From contig JAMPIQ010000003.1 in NCBI GenBank assembly GCA_024699855.1, positions 3,658,001-3,722,000 of the forward strand: a stretch of DNA of 64,000 bases. The letters run 5' to 3'. This document shows positions 1 to 11,204 of the stretch, piece by piece (within the stretch, counting starts at the first letter, position 1; each line of letters opens with the position of its first letter). The notes beneath the pieces are model-generated. The model was given only the letters and a program-made list of their open reading frames with translations. It did not search any database and had not been told where the DNA came from. This DNA is from Aphelenchoides besseyi. Lineage: Eukaryota; Nematoda; Chromadorea; Rhabditida; Aphelenchoididae. The translations under genes were made by a program, and so were the position numbers.

Positions 1-680
1 GAATTCTTCTTGATCACTTAATGTTCAATTGTGTCTGTCCGTTGAATTTGAAAAGTTAAAAAAAAAGTTTGCTCCAAATGCGGGTTCACATATTTTGGTC
101 GTTACGATGTTTCTCTAAAATGTATATCAGCATTCTAAAAAGCTCAACTAATGAGCGTTACAACGGTATATAATACATGCCTCCAAAATACCTATTCGCA
201 GAGATACGATCGATGTAATGTGGACGTTTAGATTTTGTGTTTCAGTGCGATCCGGTAGTTAATTGTTGAATTTTCTATCACCCACACAGAACACAACTAA
301 AGAAAGCGAGCGCCAAAGCCGCGAGTCTTTCTGGTTGGATAATAGCTTTCAATTTTAGTAGCCGTGTCAATTCTAAGCACATCAATGTCCGCGTCTTCTT
401 TAATAAAAGGTTTATTAACCCAAGTTTGAGGTTTGAGTTCAATCATCTACACAAACCAAAACCAACTGGATAAAGAGAACCTCTTCGAGAAGTGTCGTAA
501 TCGCAACAAAACGTTGCGTACAATTGGCCCGACGGTTAATTATTCGGCGGAAAGTGGGCTATTCAACGAGTGTAAGGCCGATAAAACCAATTCGAAGTTT
601 AAAGTGCACCGTCGATTGCACACGAGGTTCGTTTTCTTTCTGACTACCGATTGGATGCGTAATTTTTTGTAGAAAATTCA
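1..680. other. Upstream non-coding stretch
   Basis: No gene is supported here. A plus-strand open stretch at about 433-672 has mixed codon use and no convincing start or splice context, so it is probably chance or a 5' exon of the next gene. The rest is AT-rich. Confidence 0.4.
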
Positions 681-1114
681 ATGGCAAACATCTCCGCAAT
701 TTACAGCACAAATTCGTTCATCGGCAATTGTAATAACGATTGGTTGCTTGGTCGTCTCGGTAGTTTCGTTGTTATCGTTTTTAGTTCTTTCGTGCTTTGT
801 GTATTTACGATTACAATCCTACGATTTTTCAGGTTTCCATTCAAAATCGTGACAATGAAGATTGGTGAGTGCTTAATGTGAGGTCATTATTCATTAGGAT
901 TTTCAGATTTTCACTTCCACGAGATCACCGGAAGCTACAATCGCTATGATGGAAACAATCGAAATGATGGAAATCGAAACAAGAAGCATTCGGAGGAAAG
1001 AGGAAATACGCAAAAACAAGCGGAAGACGTAAGTTGCGAAATGAGGAACACAAAGTGAACATTTCATTTCAGGAATCGTCGTCAAAAAGCCGCGAATTTT
1101 CGACAACAAATTGA
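681..1114 (+). CDS. Small single-pass membrane protein, unrecognised
   Basis: I do not recognise the family. Three exons join in frame: 681-864, 907-1028 and 1073-1114, giving about 115 residues. Both introns are short and have clean GT..TTTCAG ends. The N-terminal 27 residues are polar and precede a strongly hydrophobic segment (about residues 27-50, rich in V, I, F and L). A basic stretch and a long Asn/Lys/Arg/Glu-rich polar tail follow. This suggests a single membrane helix with a disordered tail. The start is the first ATG before the hydrophobic segment. A second reading frame is also open across the last two exons, so the C-terminus is less certain than the N-terminus. An AATAAA signal lies near 1318. 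Confidence 0.5.
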
Positions 1115-1662
1115 AAACTCGCAACAATCACTGGCTACCAAACCAGTGAACCGCGACAACGAAGAAAAACTTCGTCAACAGAAGCTCAAAAATTGGAAAT
1201 ACAGAAACTCCGAACACAATTCGGAGAACGTTTGAACGTCACAACGCCATCGCCCCAACGTTAATGATTAGTGTAATTGTTGTTTCTTTGGTACTTAATG
1301 TTGTTTTTATTTGGTATTCAATAAACTTAAATATTGTTAGTTATTGCCCATTTGTATGAAACGAACGAATGCCTTCCTTTCGGCAACTTCGAAGAGAACA
1401 AACGAAAACAAGCGCAATGGTAAGAGGCGGGGAATCTTTGATTTTCTGCTTCGATGTCAAATGCCAACTCCTTTTCCCATGGCCTTTTAATCGTTCAGTA
1501 CGTTGTTCGACTTTTCATTTCGCGCACATCTGCGCTTTTCCCAATCCCGCGTTTCGATCGTTAGTTTGGCTGCGAATTGTCGATCGTGACGTGAATTCTT
1601 CTACTCGAGTTGTCGTCGCAATTCTTTCCTTGTATCGTTTTCATTGTTGTCTTTCAAAAAAA
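1115..1662. other. Non-coding flank of the transposon
   Basis: This stretch holds the 3' end of the preceding gene (AATAAA near 1318) and the region in which the 5' end of the Helitron-type element must lie. The transposon frame stays open upstream to 1369, but the residues there do not look like protein. I could not fix the 5' terminus. Confidence 0.4.
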
Positions 1663-4600
1663 ATGAACTCGCAATTCAGCGATTTGAGCGCCTCGGGCTC
1701 CAATGCCGAGGACCATAAAATTTGGAGTGAGCGGCAAATTTTGTGGTTCGAGTTACCGAAAAACTTGCGGCAAGTACCTAATCAAAAGGAAAAGCAGCTT
1801 TCGCGAGTACCTAATGGAAAGGGAAATCAAACGGGAGTACCTTTTAAGGGAAACAGTTTGCGTGGTGGTGTTAAACGGCCAAAAATTGACACTAAACGAT
1901 CAAACCGTCCCACAGGAAAACCGAAAGGTCGATCACCCAAAAAACGCCGCGGAGGTCCAGGACGACCGAAAAAACCAAAAACTGATTTTCCAATCGAGTC
2001 AGCCAATGATTATAAATTGCCGGAAGAACAAGAATCAGAAAAGGCAATCGACAAAGATTTCGAGCACTACACGACAACCGTTTATCAAACAACTGCTGTT
2101 GAAGTCAAGGATGTTTTGCGCGAAAAGTACATTGAGCTTCATTACAATCAATGTCGATACAATCCCATTTTGCCGTTAGCTTTTGTCAATGATATTGACC
2201 TACCGCAATATCTTCAAGGCGAAGTGATTACTTTTTGTATTTTGAACTATATCAAGAACGATAGTCGAGCAATCGGCTACTTGGACTTATCGTTTTGGAA
2301 CGAGCAAAGTCGACAACAATTAGGCGCTGCTGGCAACAATCCACTCAGTTTTCTAATTGCGGAACCACGAAACAAACCACTCGAGTATTTGGTGGCTCCA
2401 ATTTTTACCGGAAATCATTTCATTATGACGATTTTTCATTACGACAACGGTTCTCAAACAGAGATTCTTTTCTATTGCGATTCGTTTACCGAATTATCGG
2501 ATCCGACTCAGTACGAAAGCCGTTTGGCTTTGATTGATCTGAACCTTTTTCGTCCACTCGCAAATGTTTCGCCACATTGTCGAACATACACACGCGATAT
2601 CAGTCAATATTCCGACCCGCAAACCGACCGTCACAGTTGTGCAGCGTTCGCCGTCTATAACACAATTGACTTTTTAAACAAACAAAAAGCAAAGACCAAA
2701 ATTTTTTCGCGCACTAATCTGGACGGTGAGCAGCGTCGTCGATGGCTGAAAGAGCAACTTTTGGTTTTCTTTCATAATCCACCTTTTGCTGTGCCGGTCA
2801 ACGAATCGATCAATACGATCAGCGAGTTGCCTGTAGTTCATGAGGTCAACAGTGATTCGCACAGTGACAAAGACTCGATGTCTGGAATTGAAGCGAATGA
2901 TAAAACTGATTTTGTCGACCACTGGAATCACAAAGAAGCCGATTTTGATGCCGCATTATTGGATTTCCAATTTCCGGATAATGAAATCGAACAACAAACT
3001 CGCGATCCGAGTCAACAAAAAATGCCACTCACATTTGCTGAGTTGGAAGTCCATGGAGTTGTTCAAGCTGATGAGGATAAAGAAATGGACGAATTGAACA
3101 AATCTTTCGCGTCATTGAGTTCAATCAGCAATCCAGTTGATTCGGACGAAGAATCAAAGGCCAAAAAGTTGAATTTGATTCAATCAATAACACAGAAGTC
3201 AAAAAAGTTGCCCGAAGGTCCAAGCCCGCGACTCGATCCCGAAATCGTCGGTCGATCAAGAAATTTGCGAAGTGGACTGCGAGTCATGCAGAATTTGCCG
3301 AAACGTTCGTTTCCGCCATTGCCCAATCGATCTCGCGGTCGACCGACATTGGCGTGTGCTGCGGCGATTTGTCGTAAAGCAATCACGAACGCTTATGACG
3401 TCGGATTGCCGGTTTACGAGTGCAAGTACTGTAGGGCGTTTTTGTTTCACGCCGAAAACAGTTCAAAGTGCTGTGCGAATGGTACGATTGAAATGCCCGA
3501 GTTTCGTCGCTATCCGGATTGGATGGAACGCCTACTGTACATTGGCAAATTCAATCAAAACCAAAACAATGCGTATGAGCGAGAAATGTCAAAATGGTTT
3601 CAAGCTCACATTCCGGAGATTAACAATCTCACGGCTTTCGGTTCACGATCGTTTCAAAAACGCGATAGTGGAGTTGCCGGAGCACCGGTTCAACTGATCA
3701 ACGTCATTGTACAGAATAATCTTTCGTACATTCAGTCACGAGCTGATGCCGTTCGAATTTTCGGTCAGCAGTACACGCTCGAAGCTCCGGATATGATCAT
3801 GGAGAATATGCGCAATAATCCAGTCTATAAACGACTAAACATTCGCTATCGAAATACATTCCTCACAAAGTGGATTGCTTTCCTAACGGACCACAATCAG
3901 ATTGCGAAAGGTTACAAAATTTGCATGGAACGTATTAATGAGCTTATTGCTGATGGAATTGCGTTTCCACGCTACATTGTGAGCTTCATTGACGAACGCC
4001 AAGCTCCCGATCATTTGCGCGATCCGCAGTTGCACGAACGTCAACAAAACGCTCCGGAAGCGCCGGAAGTTGCGGTTCTGTTCACACCGCGAGATCGCAA
4101 CGTGCCCGTACCGGACATTCCCAAAGGTGTTTGGTTGCATCCGCGAATGAAAAAATCGCCGGTGTTCATGACTCATTTGCCTCAACTCGATGCAATCATG
4201 AACCCGATTGTGTTTCCATACGGTGAGCTGTGGTACACGATGGACTTGAAACTCCAAGCGGCACCACAAAAAGCAGATACCGGCAATTCGCCAAATCCAA
4301 TGGACGATGCTCTGGAAATTGGATTTGATGAGGATTGTGAGTCGGATGCTGAGGATTTGGATGCGAAAGACATCGAACCTGAAGAGATCGACCACAACAA
4401 TCCGGTCACTCGAAAAGGTCAACGTATGTATGCTTCGATCCGCGAACAAACGCTGTATCGAATGCAACATCGCAAATCGGACAAAATGATCCATCGAATT
4501 TGGAGCACCGGAAAACCCGGTCGAATTCCTTTGATCAAGAACCACCACGAGGTTGTTCGTCGGGAAGTTGATTGGTACAATTTCAAAGTTCCACAAAATC

Positions 4601-7600
4601 AACGAATCGTTTCGTGTCAGTACGTGATTACTCACTACGACAAGATTTTGCGCGAACGATTGCCCGGTCATCAATTGGGCAAAATTTACCGATTCCCGCC
4701 CCATCACAAGTTGTCGTGGCAATACAATCAGCGTGCTTACGCGAAAGGAATGGCAATGGCCCACGAACTCGGTGCACCGACGTTCTTCTACACGGTCACC
4801 GCAAACAAAAATTGGCCCGATCACATTGCCTCATGCCGAATGCTTGGCACCGATCCGGAAACGGACTCCTTCACTTTGACGCGGATATTTATCATCAAGT
4901 TGAACATGTTGATGCACGAGATTCGTGGCACGAATTACCGGAAAACTCAGTACAGTCAACAAAGTGAAGGCATCTTCGGGAAGTTTGCTGCTTCACTGCT
5001 TTCGATCGAATTCCAAAAGCGTGGCAATCCACACGCCCACATTTTGGTTTGGATCGATAAGAACGAACAGGAAACGACCGCCGAATTTGTCAATCAATTC
5101 ATTTCGGCACGAATTCCCGATCCAAAGATCGACAAACGCCTTTACGACCTGGTAGCTTCATTTATGCTCCACGATTGTAATGAGAAAAGCGTTTGTCGAG
5201 ATCCGGTCAATCCAACGAAAACACCGTGCAAACGCCGTTTTCCGATGCGTGAATCACTGACCACACAAGTGCATTACGGATTCATTCAGTATGCACGTTT
5301 GCCCGCCAATTTGGGTTCTTTCACAGTCCCGAAAAAGGGTGGAAAAGTTTTGACGGACAAATACGTCGTTCCCTACAATCCTTATGGATTGAAAACGTGG
5401 AACGGACACGCCAATCTGGAAGCGGTGGTCACGCGAAACACCACCGGCTACGCGATCAAATACATCATTAAAGGACAGATGTCGACGGCGTTCATTGAAG
5501 TTGTGAGCAAAGGCGCGCAAAACAATCCGTTCATCGAAATCAACGATGATAAAACGGTCAACTACAATGAAGCACGATATCAGATGTCGTTGATGTATTG
5601 TAGTGACTACGAAGCGGTCATGAATCTGCTGTCGAAAGGCCCATTCTACTTCTCTCATGTTGTGATCATGATTGGAGTTCATTTGCCGAACGAATCGTAT
5701 TTGATTGTCGCAAACGGTGATCGGGCCGAAGACATTGTTCGTCGCGCCAACTCGACAAGCGAAGTCCATTCGCGTTTCACAGCATACATGAAATTCTGCC
5801 GTGAAAATCCGAATGAGACGGCCGATTTGACGTACAAAGACTTCCACTACGAGTACAACTACGATAAGCGTAAACGTACATTCAAGAAATTGCAATTGAA
5901 ACGTAAACGTGTAGTTGCAATCTATGAAGTGAATGTCAAAAATCGTCAATTGTTGGCTCTGCGAACAATTGTTTTACGAATGAAGTGCGTTCAAAACTTC
6001 GAACAGTTGGCGACAGTGAACGGAATCACTTACCGTCAATTCGATCCGAACGGTTTCGGCGAATTAGACTTCGTCACCGCGGCCCAACAAATGGGTCTAA
6101 TGGAATAGGATTTGATTTGGAGAAACGCACTCGATCAACGTGCCGGTCATCCAATTCGTCGATTCATTTTCCTTCTCGCGCACAGGTTTTGATTAACGGC
6201 GCCGAGTTGTTGCAAAGTCCACGTCAACTCTACTTTGATTATCTGCCGTTCATGCGACCACCAATCGGAAATCGTTTCGCACATTTGAGTGACAGTATGC
6301 GTGAACAACGAGCCGAACAAATTGCGCTGCGTATTTTGGAATGGCATCTGAATAATCGAGATTTCACTTTGAGTGATTTCGATTTGCCACAACCGGATGG
6401 AATGGTCACTGCATTCAATCCGGAATTTCACGGCGAAATGGCTGTTGATTTTTTGGACGGCGACGATCAAACGCGCTACCATGACGTCAATCAGATTCCG
6501 CACGTCAATTTGGGTTCCGATCAGCAACAAGCCTTCGACCTGATCTGGCACTCCATTCAACAGTCCGAACTTCCAAATGGCCAACCGATTCCGCCACCGT
6601 TAATGTTCTTCTTACACGGTGAAGGTGGAACTGGAAAGACGACATTGTACAATCAGTTGATTCGACAATGCAATGAGCACGGCATTCCATTTGCCGCTAG
6701 CGCAACGACGGGAACCGCCGCGTCGCTTTTGTTCCAAGGACAAACCGTTCATTCCCGATTCATGATTCCAACAGACCTCGCTTCGGACTCGGAATCACGA
6801 ATGAACAAACATTGTCGGGCTGCCGAAGCGATTCGCCGCTGGGGACTTCTTCTAATTGATGAAGCATCGGCAATGCATCAAAACGTCTACAATTACATGA
6901 AACGTGTAATTCAAGACGTTCGTCAAGGTCCGTAAGTCAAACGACGATTGGTGATCGTTTTCGGCGGCGACTTTCGACAAATTCTGCCGATCGTTCGAAA
7001 CGGAAACGTGGCTTCCGGCTTCGACGAAAGTCTGATTGCCGAGCATGACAAAGGTACAATCAAATTCCTGTGCCTGCGTCAAAACCACCGAACTGACGCG
7101 AATCAGATTCGGTTCCGCTCATTTTTGCGCGACGTCGGAATTGCCAACAAACCGATCGTGCGACAAAACGACTACTACTCGACAGTACTTGCTTTGTCGG
7201 ACTTCGATTTGGTCAACGATCTTCAGGAACTCCAAGATCGAATGTTTCCGTCGGCACTTTTGCAAAGCGGAAACATCACGTCCAACTCGGCGATTGTTGC
7301 GCCGTTGAATGTGACCGTCAACTCGATCAACGAAGAGTTGCTGAAAAAATTGCCCGGACAAACGATTGTCTACGAGGCCATCAACACGATCGAAGACGAG
7401 AATGCCATCGATCCGTTGGACGATTCGGCCGTCGACGCGATGACCGAGTATTTGGGTCAAATCGAAGAGACCGGTTTGTCTCAACAGCAATTGAAGGTGA
7501 AGATCGGCGCAAAAGTCATGTTCATTTCGAACATCGACACCTCCTACCGACTCTGCGACGGCACTCCGGCAATTGTCACCGATTTTCAACCGGACGTCGT

Positions 7601-8082
7601 GACTGTTCGCCGCATCGAGTCCGATGGTTTGACTGGCGAAGAAATCGACGTTGTTCGTCGAGTTTTCGATCGCAAAGTCAACTACGATCAACGCCAAACG
7701 GTGGCTTTTCGTCGTGTCCAATTTCCTTTGAAATTGGCATTCGCAATGACCACCAACAAAGCCCAGGGCCAAACAATGGAGCGAAACGGTTTGTATTTGA
7801 ATTCGCCGGTCTTTGCGCACGGTCAGTTGTATGTGGCTTTGTCGCGTGTTCGTCGCGCATCTGACATATACATTTTGCAACCCGGATAATGTGCAAACCG
7901 ATCCCAAAGCACAACAGCAAAGCAAGTTCATGTTGAATGTTGTCAATCCGGAAGTCACGAAATTCGTGGCACAATTGGAAGCTGACGCGAACGCAGTTAA
8001 CTCCAATGTCTTTACTACAACTGCTCCCGTCAATCCACCGGCCAATCCAACAACCGATGACGACGATTCAATGGATGTTTAA
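1663..8082 (+). pseudogene. Helitron Rep/helicase gene, interrupted
   Basis: In intact elements this protein nicks and transfers one strand (HUH Rep) and unwinds DNA (Pif1-like helicase). From the ATG at 1663 the first open part is 1481 codons. It has an AT-hook-like GRPKKPK (residues 100-106), a Ulp1/C48-like cysteine peptidase region with candidate His252, Asp273 and Cys326, a Cys-rich zinc-like patch near 3421-3480, and the HUH motif NPHAHI (His1124, His1126). The Tyr motif, a paired-tyrosine YAIKY, is at residues 1263-1267. It stops at TAG 6106-6108 inside a region that still looks like Helitron protein. Homology resumes in another frame near 6184. Walker A GEGGTGKT is at 6618-6641, Walker B near 6850, a TAA at 6933-6935 interrupts, and the helicase continues to SRV-type motif VI near 7840. 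A frame change near 7880 leads to a tail ending at 8082. At least four lesions are visible. An intron at 6184 cannot be excluded, since a pyrimidine-rich CACAG precedes it. Confidence 0.85.
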
Positions 8083-8342
8083 TTGTCGTTCATTCTTTGA
8101 CACAAATAGGTTTCTTACGCTTTCTTCCTTCAAAACGAAAGCACCACTTCGATGGATTGATCACGTTGACGTATGTGAAGTGGCTTTTCAACTAAGAGTC
8201 AATCCGCTTACAATTACAAACGATTTTTGAGCCGATTAGGATTCTGCTCGAACCGTTTATTTTCATAACTTTATGTTTCGCTTCCCAACTCATCTTCAAT
8301 ATTTTTATCGTATCAAACTATTTCTAATACAATTCGAAAGTC

Positions 8343-8490
8343 CGTTGGCCATCTTGCACTTTTCGGGCTGAAGGCCCCAAACGCCGGTAGTCAGCTTTAT
8401 CAACTTCCCTCCAACCCACGCTACAAACTCAACGCGACTAACCCAACGCCACTAACGGCAAAAGACGGGAGCGAAGCGACCGTCTTATTG
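8343..8490 (+). repeat. Helitron 3'-end repeat, copy 1
   Basis: This GC-rich block of about 145 bases is nearly matched at 10477-10610. It ends in an inverted repeat, AAGACGG at 8462-8468 and CCGTCTT at 8480-8486, enclosing AGCGAAGCGA. Its place directly behind the Rep/helicase gene and on the same strand fits a Helitron 3' terminus. Confidence 0.7.
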
Positions 8491-8516
8491 AATAGACAAT
8501 ATTTATTCCGAATGAA

Positions 8517-9679
8517 TTAGTTGAATGAAACATAGACAGCACCGGCCTCTTCCTTTTCAGCAAGTATCATGAGTTCGTTCAACTTCTCAAAAACGTACGA
8601 TTGATGGGACGGCTTGAGTTCAGAAATCTGTTTTCCCAGTAACATACATCGCAACTCGTATGTCGATTGAGCATTCTCCGTTTTTGGCTCCAATACGTGC
8701 AACAAACGCTCCTCAAAATCAGAGGCTCTTGTGTATCCGGAATTTCGAGTTCTTTTTCGATTGCCGATTTTTGGTGGCGTGACCGCAACACTAGTGACAG
8801 AGCTAGAAGATTCGATCGGTTGCGTCTCGTCACCTCTATAATTAAAGCACACCCAATTAAAATACTTCCCGACAAAATGAGATCGCGAAAAAATACGCAG
8901 ATTCAATAATCTACTCCAGATACCATATCCGAAATAAAATTCCAAACTCACGAAGCTCATTTCTTCGAAAAATGCACCTTTTGCAGTCGACAAAGCACCA
9001 AAATAGCTGGCTTGATTTGATTCGATAATCGTTCTGTTGGCGACTTGAAGAACTTCTATGAATTGAATTCCATTGACGAAACATTCGGATTTTTGAGTCC
9101 TCGTTTGTGTGTCTTCGCTATTAGACGCAGTCGCCAACTTTATGACATCTTTAATCTCCGTAAAACCGAGCTGAAAAACGATAAAATTTAAAAGTCTTTT
9201 ATCTCCTTAACAAACCGAAAAGTTCGTTGTCGACTCGATCAGTTTCGAATCTTTGTCTAACCAGACGGCCGAATGAACATTCAGGTTTTTATCGAAAATT
9301 TCGGAAAACAACAAACGTGACTGAGAATCCGATTAATATTAGTGAATTTACTGTCAACCAACCTCACTGTTCTCGGCAAAACGTTTGCGTTTTTGATCAG
9401 TCGTATGATCTCCGTTTTCGAATCCTAAAGAACAAAATTAGAAATTTACAAAGCAGAGACAACTTACTTTTGGTCCCATATAAAAAATTGTATCTTACAC
9501 CGGTCTCTGGATTGATAAAACCACATCCAATTAAAATACTTCCCGCCACAATGAGCTCGCAAAAAAAGAACCCTGACCAAAAATTCTTCCAGATTCCAAA
9601 TTTCAAATAAAATTCTGATTATCGTATACAAAAACATACCGTAAAAATTTCCCTTTTGCGGTCGTTCAAAACTCAACAT
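8517..9679 (-). CDS. Unrecognised gene with short membrane-like segment and basic C-terminal region
   Basis: Not recognised. The reading starts at ATG 9679. A short first exon is spliced into one encoding FFCELIVAGSILIGCGFI, a likely membrane helix. Two further exons follow (9430-9240 region), then the exon beginning near 9171, and a last exon ending at the stop 8517-8519. The final exon has a Ser-rich linker, a basic run (KIGNRKRTRNSG) and a helical segment that loosely resembles BESS-type tails. One intron contains a degenerate copy of the SGSILIGC exon (near 8840-8880), so the gene has internal exon duplication. Related fragments occur at 10.3-10.9 kb. Exon choice between 8800 and 8960 is uncertain. 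Confidence 0.45.
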
Positions 9680-10299
9680 TTTTTGGCCGAGTGGTGAGTG
9701 CGCGGAATTTTGGCGCGGCGGTTGAAAGTGCGATCCCGCTCGCTGACATTTGAATTTTATGGTCGTGCACAGTGAGGCAATTGATTCTTTAAGTGTATGG
9801 TGTTTGGTTTTATTCGATTCTTACAGTGTACATATCGCTACTTTCGCATATTTCTTCGCATCGAAATGGACAACGAAAGTATAGCTGTGAAGTTTGAACT
9901 TCGAAGTTGTTGTGTTGAAGGTTGTCGATTGAAGATTCGTATTGTGATTATCAACGAACTGAGGTTTCGGTTCGCTACTTAAGTGCGTAAATGTGGATTT
10001 GTTAACTTAGCGTATATGATTTTCGATTAATTGATTGTTGGCGCGCAAGATTAACGCAACCAGTTCTAATCGTTTGTTTCCTAAAGATGAAGATCGCTAC
10101 CATTGGGTGCAAAGATTTAGCGTCGCTATTTAATTTTGAGTTTATAGTCCTGGACTGAGTGTCGATTTCGCTATGGAAGTCGAGTTCATGTGGTTTTGTA
10201 GGTTGTTGGATTGACTTCTTTTGTTGTTTCAACTCATTGCTTAATATTCAAGTTGGTGGTATCCGGTCGATAAAATGTATGATAAACGAATATGTCTAC
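9680..10299. other. Intergenic region with possible promoter
   Basis: This is upstream of the minus-strand gene. A short ATG-initiated plus-strand frame near 9866 encodes about 38 residues without recognisable features. The rest shows nothing I can support apart from the E2F-like octamer listed separately. Confidence 0.35.
9709..9716 (+). promoter_or_regulatory. E2F-like octamer TTTGGCGC
   Basis: The octamer matches the TTTSSCGC consensus and lies 30 bases upstream of the ATG at 9679 in a locally GC-rich patch. Position and match are suggestive only; one octamer can occur by chance. Confidence 0.25.
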
Positions 10300-10476
10300 T
10301 TAATTCACTGAGTTTGGAATATTTCCAATGCGGCTTCGGTGACGTACATTGATAATCTGTGTTTTTCGATCACTCCCATAATTGAAACACAACACAATAA
10401 AACGTGGAGGAGTCTTTTGAGCCATTTGGAGAGTGACAGCCTGTGGATTTTTGAGTGTTTTTGTTAGCAAAGCAGT
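10300..10476 (-). pseudogene. Gene fragment related to the 8.5-9.7 kb gene
   Basis: The minus strand encodes a stretch containing LCFNYGSDRKTQ, which resembles VCFNYRGDETQP encoded near 8830-8860. The frame runs straight into the Helitron-end repeat at 10477, so it is probably a truncated fragment rather than a gene. It ends at a stop near 10300. Confidence 0.35.
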
Positions 10477-10610
10477 CGTTGGTCTTGCACTTTTCGGGCT
10501 GAAGGCCCCAAACGCCAGGTAGTCAACTTTATCAACTCCCTCCCCCCAACCCACGCTACAAACCCAACGCCACTAACGGCAAAAAACGAGAGCGAAGCGA
10601 CAGTCTTGTT
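10477..10610 (+). repeat. Helitron 3'-end repeat, copy 2
   Basis: It matches copy 1 at 8343-8490 over nearly its whole length, with small insertions and deletions. The terminal hairpin is degenerate (about 10584-10608, one arm mutated). No Rep or helicase sequence precedes it, so it would be the end of a non-autonomous element or a solo end. The sequence right after it (10611-10638) repeats 9489-9519. Confidence 0.65.
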
Positions 10611-10615
10611 GTATC

Positions 10616-10904
10616 TTACACCGGTCTCTGATTGATAAACTTTTCCAGGTAGCGAGCAGCCTCTTTTTCTTGTGCATACAAACGTTGTGAACGAAATTTG
10701 TTGAACAATACCCGAAGGTTTTTTTTGATCGATAAGACTTAAAAATACGGTTGATATGTCGTTTTAAAACGTAAACTTACAAGTCAACTTTCGTTGCGTT
10801 TTTAATTTCATTTGTGCGATGATCTCCAATATTGCTTCTTCTTTGGTCATGGTATTTTTGACCGAACGTAATGAACCGGTATACAACAGTGGATACGGTT
10901 CCAT
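10616..10904 (-). CDS. Small charged protein, unrecognised
   Basis: Two exons, 10904-10781 and 10737-10616, join in frame to 81 residues. The intron is 43 bases with GTAAGT and a TTTTTAAG acceptor. The protein is rich in Lys, Glu and Arg and predicted helical (RLYAQEKEAARYLEKF near the end). The last codons overlap a sequence shared with the 9.5 kb gene but in another frame, because one base is missing here relative to that copy (GATTGATAAA against GGATTGATAAA). An upstream ATG near 10965 on the same strand is not in frame. It may be a real short gene or a decayed paralogue. Confidence 0.35.
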
Positions 10905-11096
10905 TGCGCGTAGGAGAAGACAGTTCTTGTCAACCGACCACTCACTTTTTTTCTGTGTTTAGACATTTCTTCTTCGGTTGTTGAATCTAAAAGAACGTGA
11001 AGAAGAACAGGGAGAAAAGGAATCTGACCAATTGACTGACGAGAAGCAATTGGACAGCGACAACCAGCAAACGCGTATCTCGGCGTTCAAACGCTA

Positions 11097-11104
11097 CTTT
11101 TATA
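11097..11104 (-). promoter_or_regulatory. TATA box for minus-strand transcription, copy 1
   Basis: TATAAAAG reads on the minus strand, with the same context in the second copy at 23572-23579. It points away from the plus-strand gene that begins 100 bases to the right. The minus-strand transcript it would drive here is unclear; the 10.6-10.9 kb small gene is a candidate. Confidence 0.45.
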
Positions 11105-11204
11105 CTCGTTGATTCCACGGAATCACTAATTTTGTCAACAATTTGCTTATACAAATTCGCTTTTTCCATTTCGAAACAGTTGACCGAGAGTAACAGTCAA
11201 CATC

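Larger units (their letters stand above)
1663..8490 (+). mobile_element. Helitron-type rolling-circle transposon, decayed
   Basis: The coding part (1663-8082) carries the Rep and helicase hallmarks of Helitrons on one strand. It is followed by a non-coding 3' region ending in a GC-rich repeat with a perfect 7-bp stem hairpin at 8462-8486. The hairpin and the second copy of the same end sequence at 10.5 kb mark this as the 3' terminus. A canonical CTRR end is not obvious after the hairpin, so the element may be a Helitron2/Helentron-type variant or the end is mutated. The 5' terminus is unresolved, somewhere between about 1320 and 1663. In-frame stops and frame changes make the copy non-autonomous as it stands. 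Confidence 0.8.

Noticed and set aside
433..672. 79-codon frame before the first gene
   Set aside because: No ATG at its start, no good splice donor that keeps frame with the next exon, and unremarkable composition.
907..1210. bZIP-like basic region in the other frame of the first gene
   Set aside because: The spacing of the Asn, Ala and Arg residues does not match the bZIP signature, and the membrane-protein frame joins better.
3883..4824. Long minus-strand open frame (313 codons)
   Set aside because: It is antisense to the Helitron Rep region, which has clear motifs on the plus strand; the minus-strand residues look like a shadow.
5254..5949. Minus-strand open frame of 231 codons
   Set aside because: Same reason: it lies opposite the Rep core, with low-complexity Val/Phe/Arg content.
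7119..8045. Long minus-strand open frame (308 codons)
   Set aside because: It is antisense to the Helitron helicase and has no recognisable features; GC-rich third positions on the plus strand explain the lack of stops.
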